Shown: piece by piece, positions 1 through 6,446 of the stretch
Layout: each line of letters opens with the position of its first letter
How positions within the stretch are numbered: the first letter of the stretch is position 1
Source: Pseudomonadota bacterium
GTDB taxonomy: Bacteria > Pseudomonadota > Alphaproteobacteria > Rhizobiales > Methylopilaceae
Direction: 5' to 3'
Length of the DNA stretch: 10,660 nt
Assembly: GCA_023389135.1 (NCBI GenBank)
Contig: JAEWEX010000386.1
Coordinates: 1-10,660, forward strand
Made by a program: the position numbers and the translations under genes
Notes under the pieces: model-generated
The model's database searches: none
Seen by the model: the letters and a program-made list of their open reading frames with translations, nothing else
What the model was told of the DNA's origin: nothing

Positions 1-27
1 GCTTTTTGTTCTGGGGGCTTCGGCGTG

Positions 28-54
28 GGGCCGCGGCGGTGGACGCCGCGGCCC
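28..54 (-). terminator. GC hairpin after the lyase gene
   Basis: A perfect 11-bp inverted repeat (28-38 with 44-54, loop GTGGA) lies 11 bases beyond the stop codon of the leftward lyase gene. In the leftward transcript it forms a very stable stem. No U-run follows it (the transcript continues through a CCCAG stretch into AAAAA), so it is not a classical intrinsic terminator. It could terminate transcription in a GC-rich host, or block exonucleases at a processed 3' end. No gene is visible between positions 1 and 65. Confidence 0.5.
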
Positions 55-65
55 GATGGGGTCGG

Positions 66-926
66 TCAGACGGCGTAGCGCTTGTCGCGGTCCATGTAGG
101 CGTCGGTGCCGATGATCACCTCGCGGTCGCGGAACGAGACCATCTCGCCCTGCAGCGCGCCGGAATGGCCGTCGCGGGCGATGGCCTGCAGGGTCCGCTG
201 CATGGCGCCGATGGCGGCGCGCTGTAGGTCGCTCGGGATGATGATCAGCTTGTAGCCCAGCTCCGCCAGCCGGTCCGCCGGCATCAGGGGCGTCTTGCCG
301 CTGTGGAACATGTTGATGAGCTTGGGATAGGGCAGCAGCTCGGCGATCTTCTCGATCTGCTCGACGCTGGTGGGCGCCTCCACGAAGATCACGTCCGCCC
401 CGGCCGCCATGTAGGCGTGCGAGCGCTCGATGGTCTTCTCGAAGCCGTCGACCGCGAGCCCGTCGGTGCGGGCGATGATGACGAAGTCGTCGTCGGTGCA
501 GGCGTCCCGAACGGCGCGGATCTTCTGCTCCATCTCGCGGGAGGGCACGATGGACTTGTCGTCGTAATGGCCGCAGCGCTTGGGGAACTGCTGGTCCTCG
601 ATGTGGAAGCCCGCCACCCCTGCCCGCTCGAAGGCGCGCACGGTGTGCTGCGCGTTCAGCGCGTTGCCGTAGCCGGTGTCGGCGTCGGCGATCACCGGGA
701 TCGACACCGCGTCCACCATGGCGGCCAGCCGCTGCACGTTCTCCGCCAGCGACATCAGCCCGAGGTCGGGAACGCCGTTGGAGCGCGCGATGGCGCCGCC
801 GGAGGCGTACAGCGCGGGAAAGCCCGCCTGTTCGATGAGACGCGCCGTGAGCCCGTCATAGGCGCCCGGCGCGACCACCGGATCGCTTCCGCCGAGCAAC
901 TGCCTGAGTTTGGTAGAGGCCTTCAC
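66..926 (-). CDS. Isocitrate lyase/PEP mutase family enzyme, methylisocitrate lyase-like
   Basis: A 286-aa cytosolic TIM-barrel enzyme of the isocitrate lyase/PEP mutase superfamily, close to the usual 280-300 aa. The metal-site motif DADTGYG is at residues 81-87. The catalytic loop KRCGH (116-120) is the form found in methylisocitrate lyase (PrpB) and related C-C lyases, so cleavage of a 2-hydroxy di/tricarboxylate to pyruvate or glyoxylate plus a second acid is more likely than phosphonate chemistry. No prpC or prpD lies nearby, so a methylcitrate-cycle role is not supported; 2,3-dimethylmalate or a similar acid is as plausible. The start is GTG at 926, because AGGAGA lies 8 bases upstream and homology begins there; a longer reading frame would run into the GntR gene. 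It lies 47 bp downstream of gntR and is probably co-transcribed with it. The family is clear, the substrate is not. Confidence 0.9.
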   Translation of the reverse strand: MKASTKLRQLLGGSDPVVAPGAYDGLTARLIEQAGFPALYASGGAIARSNGVPDLGLMSLAENVQRLAAMVDAVSIPVIADADTGYGNALNAQHTVRAFERAGVAGFHIEDQQFPKRCGHYDDKSIVPSREMEQKIRAVRDACTDDDFVIIARTDGLAVDGFEKTIERSHAYMAAGADVIFVEAPTSVEQIEKIAELLPYPKLINMFHSGKTPLMPADRLAELGYKLIIIPSDLQRAAIGAMQRTLQAIARDGHSGALQGEMVSFRDREVIIGTDAYMDRDKRYAV

Positions 927-973
927 GCTGGATGTCTCCTGCCTGCTGTCTGTTGTCTGGGAGCGGCCGCGGC

Positions 974-1678
974 TCAACCCACGGCCGCCAGGCCCGGCGG
1001 CTGCCGGGAATTGGCGATGTTGGCGCCCAGCACCGCGCGGGCGGTCGCGATGTGGCGGCGCATCAGGATCTCGGCGAGGTCGCCGTCGCGGTCCTGCAAG
1101 GCGTCGACGATGCGCCGGTGCTCGACCAGCGCGCGATGGCCGCGGCCGGGCGAGAGCTTGTGCTGGTAGCGGTAGAGCCTGATCAGGTGATAGAGGTCGC
1201 CGCACAGGAACGCCTCGATCATGCCGTTCCGGGCGCCCTTGGCGATGCGGTAGTGGAAGTCCCAGTCGCTGCCGCGCTGGTAGTAGATGGGCGTATCTTC
1301 CATCTGCTCGTGATGTGCATCGAGCATGTTCGCCAGCTCGGCCAGTTCCAGGTCGCTCATGCGCTCCGCCGCGAGCCGGGCGGCCATTCCCTCCAGCGCC
1401 TCGCGGGCCAGAAAAATCTCGATCAGGACCTCGGTGGAGAGCTCCGTGACGCGGGCGCCCACATGGGCTGTGCGGGTCACCAGCCGCTGCTGCTCCAGGC
1501 GCTGGATGGCCTCCCGCAGCGGTCCACGGCTGACATTGTAGCGCCGTGCGAGATCCACCTCGGTGATCCTTGCCCCGGCCGCGAGTTCCCCGGTGACGAT
1601 GGCCTCCACGAGGGCGGCGTGAACCTGGTCCGCCAGCGTCCTGGCACGCGACACGGTGTCGTCCTGCAGCGCCGTCAT
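974..1678 (-). CDS. GntR-family transcriptional regulator (FadR subfamily, FCD domain)
   Basis: A 234-aa DNA-binding regulator. The N-terminal winged helix-turn-helix spans roughly residues 12-80, with the recognition region VDLARRYNVSRGPLREAIQR at 41-60. The C-terminal FCD effector domain (about 85-215) keeps the usual metal and ligand residues D138, H142, H187 (in VEH) and H209 (in RRH). FCD regulators usually repress catabolic genes until a carboxylate or sugar-acid ligand binds. The start at 1678 is preferred over an in-frame one at 1747, because GGGAG lies 6 bases before it and the longer form would cover the gene's own promoter and operator. It is divergent from tctCBA and directly upstream of the lyase gene. 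Palindromes at 1695-1706 and 1847-1858 fit autorepression and control of the transporter. Class assignment is firm; the ligand is unknown. Confidence 0.92.
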   Translation of the reverse strand: MTALQDDTVSRARTLADQVHAALVEAIVTGELAAGARITEVDLARRYNVSRGPLREAIQRLEQQRLVTRTAHVGARVTELSTEVLIEIFLAREALEGMAARLAAERMSDLELAELANMLDAHHEQMEDTPIYYQRGSDWDFHYRIAKGARNGMIEAFLCGDLYHLIRLYRYQHKLSPGRGHRALVEHRRIVDALQDRDGDLAEILMRRHIATARAVLGANIANSRQPPGLAAVG

Positions 1679-1694
1679 GGAGCGCTCCCGCCGG

Positions 1695-1706
1695 ATTGTT
1701 GACAAT
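1695..1706. promoter_or_regulatory. Putative GntR operator, left copy
   Basis: ATTGTTGACAAT is a palindrome with arms ATTGT and ACAAT around a TG centre. FCD-class GntR proteins typically bind short sites of the form TTGT-nn-ACAA. It lies between the gntR -10 element (1718-1723) and the gntR start codon, just downstream of the expected transcription start near 1711, so bound protein would block initiation or early elongation. An identical copy lies at 1847-1858. Confidence 0.7.
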
Positions 1707-1717
1707 GAGATCGCCGC

Positions 1718-1747
1718 ATTATGTGAAGGTGACGGGCGTTCCGTCAA
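1718..1747 (-). promoter_or_regulatory. Sigma70-type promoter for gntR and the lyase gene
   Basis: Reading leftward, TTGACG (1742-1747) is followed by an 18-bp spacer and CATAAT (1718-1723), each matching five of six bases of the sigma70 consensus. The transcription start would fall near 1711, leaving a short leader that contains the operator palindrome at 1695-1706. This is the best-matching promoter seen in the window. Confidence 0.65.
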
Positions 1748-1769
1748 CTACACGCTGAATGGCATCACA

Positions 1770-1783
1770 AAAATGCTCATTTT
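1770..1783. promoter_or_regulatory. AT-rich palindrome in the divergent regulatory region
   Basis: AAAATGCTCATTTT has perfect 6-bp arms (AAAATG and CATTTT) around CT. It lies upstream of the -35 elements of both divergent promoters: 23 bp from TTGACG at 1742-1747 and 32 bp from TTGACA at 1816-1821. Such an A+T-rich palindrome stands out in this GC-rich DNA and could bind a second regulator or act as an upstream promoter element. It differs in sequence from the ATTGTTGACAAT sites, so the local GntR is not its obvious ligand. Confidence 0.35.
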
Positions 1784-1815
1784 CTAGCAGATCAATGCAG
1801 AATTGGCCTGTGCGG

Positions 1816-1844
1816 TTGACATGCCCTCCCCCGGCCGCAACACT
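1816..1844 (+). promoter_or_regulatory. Possible promoter for tctCBA
   Basis: A perfect -35 hexamer, TTGACA (1816-1821), is followed after 17 bp by a weak -10, AACACT (1839-1844, three of six matches). Transcription would start near 1850, inside the operator palindrome at 1847-1858, which would make repression direct. The weak -10 leaves the exact promoter uncertain. Confidence 0.35.
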
Positions 1845-1846
1845 GC

Positions 1847-1858
1847 ATTGTTGACAAT
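1847..1858. promoter_or_regulatory. Putative GntR operator, right copy
   Basis: This is a second exact ATTGTTGACAAT, 152 bp from the first in the same orientation. It lies just downstream of the proposed tctC -10 and 36 bp before the tctC start codon, so binding would block transporter transcription. The pairing with 1695-1706 suggests one dimeric repressor acting on both divergent promoters, perhaps with DNA looping. Confidence 0.7.
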
Positions 1859-1894
1859 TACACGCCCCAAGGGCGGCGATGGAGGAACCCTGAC

Positions 1895-2911
1895 ATGTCA
1901 TCAAGCCTATCTTCACTGCTCCGGAGCACCGGCCTCGCGCTCGGCATTCTGGCAGCCGGCGGCCTCGCCGCGGCGCCGCAGGCCAGCGCCCAGGCCGACA
2001 ACTGGCCGGAGCGGCCGATCACCTTCGTCGTCGGCTTCGGCGTCGGCGGCAGCGCCGACCGCACGGCGCGGGCTCTCGCGCAGTTCATGTCCGATGAGAT
2101 CGGCCAGCCGATCACCGTCGTGAACCGCGAGGGCGCCGGCGGCCAGCTCGCCGCCACCTATGTGCTGGCGCAGCCTTCGGACGGCTACACCCTGCTCGCC
2201 ACCGCGATCTCGCCCTACCTGGCGAACTCCATCGTCCACACCAACGCCAACTACTCCATGGACGACTTCGCCTTCATCAACGGCCAGTGGTCGGACTGGG
2301 ATGTCATCGCGGCCAGCAAGAACAGCGGCCTGACCACGCTTGCGGAGGCCATCGACGCCATCAAGGCGAATCCGGGCAAGCACAGCGTCAGCGTCGTGCC
2401 GAGCTCCGCCGGCCACCTGACCACCTACCTCCTGCTGGAGGGAGCCGGCATTCCGTTCGAAGCCCTGAACATCGTGACCTACGAGAGCGGCGGCGCCGCC
2501 CGCGCGGCCGCGGCCGGCGGCCAGGTCGACCTCACCATCCTGGGCGCCGAGGGCAGCGACGGCGTGCGCGAGATGATCACGCCGCTCGCCATCGTCGCCA
2601 ACGAGCCGCTGGCCGGCTGGGAAGAGGTTCCCCTCGTCACCGACGCCCTCAAGGATCTGAACATCGAGATCCCGGTGCTGTCGGGCTCGATCCGAGGCCT
2701 CGCCGCGTCGGCGGCCTTCAAGAAGGAGCACCCGGAGCGCTTCGAGAAGCTGGTGGCCGCCTATGAGGCGACCATGAAGAACCCGAAGTTCGTCGAGCAC
2801 CTGAAGTCCAACTCCATCGGCGCCGACTGGCTCGGCCCCGACGAGACCACCAAGCGCGTCGTGACCAACTACGAGGTCATCGCGAAGTACAAGGATCTCA
2901 TGCCGAAGTGA
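1895..2911 (+). CDS. tctC: Tripartite tricarboxylate transporter substrate-binding protein (TctC/Bug family)
   Basis: A 338-aa periplasmic solute receptor that would deliver a carboxylate to the TctBA membrane complex. A Sec signal peptide covers about residues 1-32 (polar start, LALGILAAGGLAAA core, ASA just before the predicted cut). The mature N-terminus has the family pattern WPERPITFVVGF followed by GGSADRTAR, the loop that usually contacts the ligand carboxylate. This copy lacks the usual proline after VV (VGFGVGG rather than VPFxxGG), so its ligand may differ from citrate. ATG at 1895 follows GGAGG by 9 bases. It is first in tctCBA and separated from tctB by an 85-bp gap holding a strong hairpin, which fits higher expression of the receptor than of the membrane subunits. 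An operator palindrome precedes it. Family assignment is very secure; the ligand is not. Confidence 0.93.
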   Translation: MSSSLSSLLRSTGLALGILAAGGLAAAPQASAQADNWPERPITFVVGFGVGGSADRTARALAQFMSDEIGQPITVVNREGAGGQLAATYVLAQPSDGYTLLATAISPYLANSIVHTNANYSMDDFAFINGQWSDWDVIAASKNSGLTTLAEAIDAIKANPGKHSVSVVPSSAGHLTTYLLLEGAGIPFEALNIVTYESGGAARAAAAGGQVDLTILGAEGSDGVREMITPLAIVANEPLAGWEEVPLVTDALKDLNIEIPVLSGSIRGLAASAAFKKEHPERFEKLVAAYEATMKNPKFVEHLKSNSIGADWLGPDETTKRVVTNYEVIAKYKDLMPK

Positions 2912-2920
2912 ACCTGCGGA

Positions 2921-2952
2921 CCGGCGGGCCGGGGCACAGCCCCGCCCGCCGG
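2921..2952 (+). other. Intercistronic hairpin between tctC and tctB
   Basis: The arms CCGGCGGG (2921-2928) and CCCGCCGG (2945-2952) enclose an inner stem CGGGG/CCCCG (2930-2934 with 2940-2944) and the loop CACAG, giving 13 base pairs with one bulged C. It starts 10 bases after the tctC stop and has no U-tract. In binding-protein operons such structures often stabilise the upstream message or partly terminate transcription, so that receptor exceeds permease. That role is inferred here. Confidence 0.6.
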
Positions 2953-2996
2953 CTCGGCCGTTGCGACCGCCACCCGGGGCACGAGGCTGATCTGCC

Positions 2997-3464
2997 ATGA
3001 CCGACATCGACGGCGCGGCGCGCCGCATCGAATGGGGCCATGTCCTGTTCCTGGCCGGCATCGCCGCCTGGACCGGATATTTCCTCTACGACACCTGGGT
3101 CGCATCGCCCAGCGTGCGCAACCTCATCCTGATCCTGCCCGCCAGCGTGCTCGCCTTCGGGCTGGTGGCGCTGGTGCTTGCGGGCCTGTTCGTCGCGCCC
3201 GCCACGGCTGAGCCGACGACGGAGGAAACCCGCGCGGAAAAGCTCAAGCCGTTCGTGCTGATGGGGCTGTTTGCGCTCTACATCCTGACCCTCCCGGTTC
3301 TGGGCTTCGACGTGGGATCGTTCGCATTCGTCGCCCTGTCCATGCTGGCCGACGGCGAGCGCCGCTGGTGGCTGATCGCCGCCTATTCCGCCGTGTTCGC
3401 CGTGGTGGTGACCTGGCTGTTCGGCTGGCTGCTGCCCTATCCCCTGCCGCTTCTGGTCATGTGA
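2997..3464 (+). CDS. tctB: Tripartite tricarboxylate transporter small membrane subunit (TctB)
   Basis: A 155-aa integral membrane protein of the TctB family, the poorly conserved small subunit that pairs with TctA in sodium- or proton-driven uptake. Hydrophobic segments lie near residues 15-31, 42-66, 84-102, 104-118 and 124-147, with a charged loop (EETRAEKLK, about 76-84) between the second and third. Length and topology are normal for the family. The sequence alone would be a weak call, but its place between tctC and tctA makes it firm. Its TGA stop forms part of the TGAGG ribosome binding site of tctA, only 7 bp separate the two genes, and translational coupling is likely. Its own ribosome binding site is weak (GAGG about 11 bases before ATG). 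Confidence 0.9.
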   Translation: MTDIDGAARRIEWGHVLFLAGIAAWTGYFLYDTWVASPSVRNLILILPASVLAFGLVALVLAGLFVAPATAEPTTEETRAEKLKPFVLMGLFALYILTLPVLGFDVGSFAFVALSMLADGERRWWLIAAYSAVFAVVVTWLFGWLLPYPLPLLVM

Positions 3465-3471
3465 GGCCGGC

Positions 3472-4989
3472 ATGATCGACCTTTCCGCACTCGCAGGCGC
3501 GTTCGACCTTCTCGGCTCTTTCTGGCAGCCGTGGCTGGTGGTTCCGGTCGGGCTGATGATCGGCCTCATCTTCGGCTGCATCCCGGGCCTGCAGACCTCC
3601 ATGGCCATGGCGATCTTCCTGCCGGCCACACTGACCTTCGACTTCCTGTCCGCCATGCTGTTCCTCACCGCCATCTTCACCGGCGGCATGTTCGGCGGCG
3701 GCGTCTCCGCGATCCTCATGAACATTCCCGGGACATCGTCGGCGGTGGCGACCACCTTCGACGGCTTCCCCATGGCGCGGCAGGGCAAGCACAACGAGGC
3801 CCTGGGCATCGCGCTCGGCGCCTCCGCCATCGGCACCGTGATTGGGTACGTGCTGCTCATGCTGCTGATCCAGCCGCTGTCCGGAGCGGTGCTGCAGCTC
3901 GGCCCGACCGAGATGTTCGTCATCGTGCTGTGGGGCCTGACGCTGATCGCGACGCTGCGCGGCAAGTTCCTCGGCCGCAGCATCCTGGCCGGCGTGCTGG
4001 GCCTGCTGATCGGCACCATCGGCATGAGCCCCAACGGCGTCATCCGCGGCACCTTCGGCTCGGACTACCTGCTGGACGGCGTCGCCGTGGTGCCGGCGAT
4101 GATCGGCATGTTCGCGGCCTCCGAGCTGTTCGGCATCGCCAACAAGACCCATCTCAGCGAGGCCGACACCCGGGCGGTCAGCTTCAGGGCGGTGCTGTCC
4201 GGGGTGCGCGATTCGCTGCGCATGCCGGGCGTGATCGTCCGCGGCAGCCTCATCGGGACGCTGATCGGTGCGGTTCCGGGGGTCGGCTCGTCGGTGGCCA
4301 ACCTCGTCTCCTACAGCGAGACCAAGCGGCGGGCGCCCGATCCGGAGACCTACGGCCAGGGCAACCCGCGCGGCGTCGCCGCCTCGGAATCCGCCAACTC
4401 CTCCTCGGAGGGCGGCGGCATGGTCTCGCTGTTCGCCCTGGGCATCCCGGGCGGCGCCGGCACCGCGGTGCTGCTGGCGGCGTTCTCCATGCACAACATC
4501 ACCGGCGGCCCGCGCTTCCTGCGCGACCAGGCGGACGTGGTCTATGCGGTGATCCTGGCCAACATCGCGCAGGGCATCCTGCTGCTGTTCATCGGCCTGT
4601 TCGTCATCCAGTTCCTCAGCGCCATCGTCAAGGTCCCGCTGCGGCTGCTCATCCCCTCCGTGCTGGTGATGTCGGCCTTCGGCGCCTTCGGCCTGACCGG
4701 CACCATGGCGGGGCCGGTGACGCTGCTGGTGTTCGCGGTGATCGGCTGGCTGATGCGGCGCTACGAATATTCGGTGCCGGCGGCGGTGATCGGGCTGATC
4801 CTCGGCTCCATGGCCGAGGGCGAGCTGCTGCGCTCCTATCAGATCAGCGGCGGCAACTTCTCCTTCGTGCTGGGCCGGCCGATCACGCTGGTGCTGGCGG
4901 CGCTGCTGGCGGCGTCGCTGTTCCTGCCGGTGATCATGGAGCGGCTCAAGCGCCGCGCCGCCGGCCGCGTCCCGTCCGAAGCGGGATGA
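3472..4989 (+). CDS. tctA: Tripartite tricarboxylate transporter large permease (TctA)
   Basis: A 505-aa inner-membrane protein with about ten to twelve hydrophobic segments, the usual size for TctA. Both inverted signature regions are visible: GLIFGCIPGLQTSMAMA (31-47) with PGTSSAVATTFDGFPMARQG (86-105), and GTLIGAVPGVGSSVANLVSY (262-281) with GVAASESAN (301-309) and LGIPGG (323-328). The second repeat departs from the common ESANNA-x-GG-xx-PLLTLGIPG form, reading ESANSSSEGG and then MVSLFALGIPGG. This may go with altered substrate preference. ATG at 3472 follows GAGG by 5 bases. It is last in tctCBA and is followed by the convergent hairpin at 4998-5027. Family is certain, transported compound unknown. 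Confidence 0.95.
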   Translation: MIDLSALAGAFDLLGSFWQPWLVVPVGLMIGLIFGCIPGLQTSMAMAIFLPATLTFDFLSAMLFLTAIFTGGMFGGGVSAILMNIPGTSSAVATTFDGFPMARQGKHNEALGIALGASAIGTVIGYVLLMLLIQPLSGAVLQLGPTEMFVIVLWGLTLIATLRGKFLGRSILAGVLGLLIGTIGMSPNGVIRGTFGSDYLLDGVAVVPAMIGMFAASELFGIANKTHLSEADTRAVSFRAVLSGVRDSLRMPGVIVRGSLIGTLIGAVPGVGSSVANLVSYSETKRRAPDPETYGQGNPRGVAASESANSSSEGGGMVSLFALGIPGGAGTAVLLAAFSMHNITGGPRFLRDQADVVYAVILANIAQGILLLFIGLFVIQFLSAIVKVPLRLLIPSVLVMSAFGAFGLTGTMAGPVTLLVFAVIGWLMRRYEYSVPAAVIGLILGSMAEGELLRSYQISGGNFSFVLGRPITLVLAALLAASLFLPVIMERLKRRAAGRVPSEAG

Positions 4990-4997
4990 CGCGGTGA

Positions 4998-5027
4998 CGG
5001 CCGGGGGCGGATGCGATCCCCCGGCCG
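4998..5027. terminator. Bidirectional hairpin between tctA and the amidase gene
   Basis: A perfect 10-bp inverted repeat (4998-5007 with 5018-5027, core CGGCCGGGGG) with a 10-base loop fills the 50-bp gap between two convergent genes. It starts 9 bases after the tctA stop and lies 13 bases beyond the amidase stop. It has no T-run on either side, so if it terminates it does so by stem strength or with Rho. Its position between convergent operons supports a shared terminator. Confidence 0.6.
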
Positions 5028-5039
5028 GTTGCCGCCCGC

Positions 5040-6446
5040 TCAGGCCGCGCCGGGCGGGCGTTTCAGGTGGTGGCCCGTATCGCGCTGGAACGCGTCGGCG
5101 ATCCGCAGCAGCGCCATGTCGTCGAACGGACGCCCGACCAGCTGGAAGGCGAGCGGCATGCCGTTGCGGTCGAAGCCCGCCGGCACCGCCACCGACGGCA
5201 GCCCCAGATAGTTGATCGCGCGGGTGAAGCGGGTCAGCGTCGCGATCACCGCCGAAACCTCGTCCGCCGGCCCCTCGGTGGTCTCCGCGACGGTGGGCGT
5301 CGGGATCGCGAACAGCGGCAGGATCGCGGCGTCCGCCCCGTCAAGCGTCCGCTCCAGCCAGTCGCGGCAGATCGCGGCGCGCATCCGCAGCGCGTCCGCA
5401 TAGGTGGTGGCGCCATAGGCTAATCCCGGCGCGACCCGCTCGCGGACCTGCCGCCCCACCGCCTCCGGGTGGGCGCGGATGTGCGGCCCGAGCACCGAGG
5501 CCGCCTCCACCGTCATCACCGTGTGCGCCAGTGCGTGGACCATCTCCATGTCCGGCGGAACGGTCTCGCCGAACCGCACGCCGCGGCCCGCCAGCACCCC
5601 GCAGGCCGCCTCCAGTATCGTTTCGACCTCGCGGTCGAGGCCGTCCGCATAGTAGCCGCCGGGCCGGGCCAGGGTGACGCCGCGCAGGTCGCCGTCCAGG
5701 GTCGCCGGCGACAGCGCCGCCCGCGCGCAGGTCGGGTCGGCGGGGTCCTCGCCCGCCAGCAGGGTCATCAGCAGCGCGCAGTCCCGGGCAGAGCGCGCGA
5801 TCGGGCCCATGCAGTCCAGGGTCCACGACAGCGGCACGCCGCCCGCGCGGCTCACCGCGCCGTAGGTCGGCTTGACGCCGGTCAGGCCGCACATGCCGGC
5901 GGGGTGGCGGATCGAGCCGCCGGTGTCGCTGCCGAGCGCGAACGGCACGAACCCCATGGCCACCGCGATCCCCGAGCCGCTGGACGAGCCGCCGGGCACG
6001 CGCGCACGGTCCCACGGGTTGCGGGGATGGGCGGTGTGGGCGTTGTAGCCGGTCGGGCTCAGCGCCCATTCGGCCATGTGCAGCCGGCCGAGGTCGACGC
6101 CGCCGGCCTCGTCCAGCCGCCGCAGAACGGTGGCGGTCCCGCCGGCGCGCGCATCCGCCCGCAGCGGCGAGCCGGCGGACACGATTTGCCCCGCGCGGCC
6201 GAACAGGTCCTTGCGCGCATAGGGCGCGCCGGCGAGCGGCCCGCGTTTGGCGGGCTGCATGGCGGTCAGCCGCCGCGCCTCGTCCAGCGCGCGCTCCGCC
6301 TCCACGGCGACGAACGCGCCGGCCTCTCCATCCTTCGCCGCGATCTGGGCCAGGGCCGCTTCGGTCACCTCCAGCGGCGTCGCCTCGCCGCTTTGGAGGC
6401 GGCCCACCATGTCGATCAGGTCGCCGGAGGCGATGTCCCGCGTCAT
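5040..6446 (-). CDS. Amidase-signature family hydrolase
   Basis: A 468-aa cytosolic hydrolase of the amidase-signature family, which splits carboxamides to acid plus ammonia or amine. The Ser-cisSer-Lys site is complete: K79 in ARKDLF, cis-serine S154 in PGGSSSGSG (151-159) and nucleophile S178 in GSDTGGSIR (172-180). The spacing matches GatA. It is probably not the tRNA amidotransferase subunit GatA, because no gatB or normal gatC is present and the neighbours are transport and oxidoreductase genes. It is the last gene of the dctQM-SDR-GAF-epimerase-small protein operon. Its ATG overlaps the stop of the 49-aa gene by 4 bp (ATGA), and its own ribosome binding site is poor, so translation is probably coupled. 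AtzE-type hydrolases have the same arrangement with a small partner. The amide substrate cannot be deduced. Confidence 0.92.
   Translation of the reverse strand: MTRDIASGDLIDMVGRLQSGEATPLEVTEAALAQIAAKDGEAGAFVAVEAERALDEARRLTAMQPAKRGPLAGAPYARKDLFGRAGQIVSAGSPLRADARAGGTATVLRRLDEAGGVDLGRLHMAEWALSPTGYNAHTAHPRNPWDRARVPGGSSSGSGIAVAMGFVPFALGSDTGGSIRHPAGMCGLTGVKPTYGAVSRAGGVPLSWTLDCMGPIARSARDCALLMTLLAGEDPADPTCARAALSPATLDGDLRGVTLARPGGYYADGLDREVETILEAACGVLAGRGVRFGETVPPDMEMVHALAHTVMTVEAASVLGPHIRAHPEAVGRQVRERVAPGLAYGATTYADALRMRAAICRDWLERTLDGADAAILPLFAIPTPTVAETTEGPADEVSAVIATLTRFTRAINYLGLPSVAVPAGFDRNGMPLAFQLVGRPFDDMALLRIADAFQRDTGHHLKRPPGAA

Noticed and set aside
927..1205. N-terminal extension of the lyase frame up to 1205
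   Set aside because: It overlaps the GntR coding region in another frame and its residues (Arg/Pro/Ala-rich) do not resemble the lyase family. GTG at 926 has a good AGGAGA site.
1679..1747. Extended GntR start at 1747
   Set aside because: It would place the -10 element and operator inside the coding region. The residues before 1678 are not like a GntR N-terminus, and the 1678 ATG has GGGAG before it.
1719..1916. 65-aa leftward frame across the gntR-tctC gap
   Set aside because: It has no family resemblance and runs over both promoters, operators and the tctC ribosome site. A non-coding regulatory role for this stretch fits better.
3457..4494. Long open frames opposite tctA, tctC and the amidase
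   Set aside because: High GC keeps opposite frames open. Their products are Arg-, Ala-, Gly- and His-rich with no domain, and they overlap firmly identified genes.
5040..6446. Amidase as GatA of the tRNA amidotransferase
   Set aside because: The catalytic triad spacing matches, but no gatB or normal gatC is present and the operon is one of transport and oxidoreduction. General amidase-signature hydrolase is the safer call.
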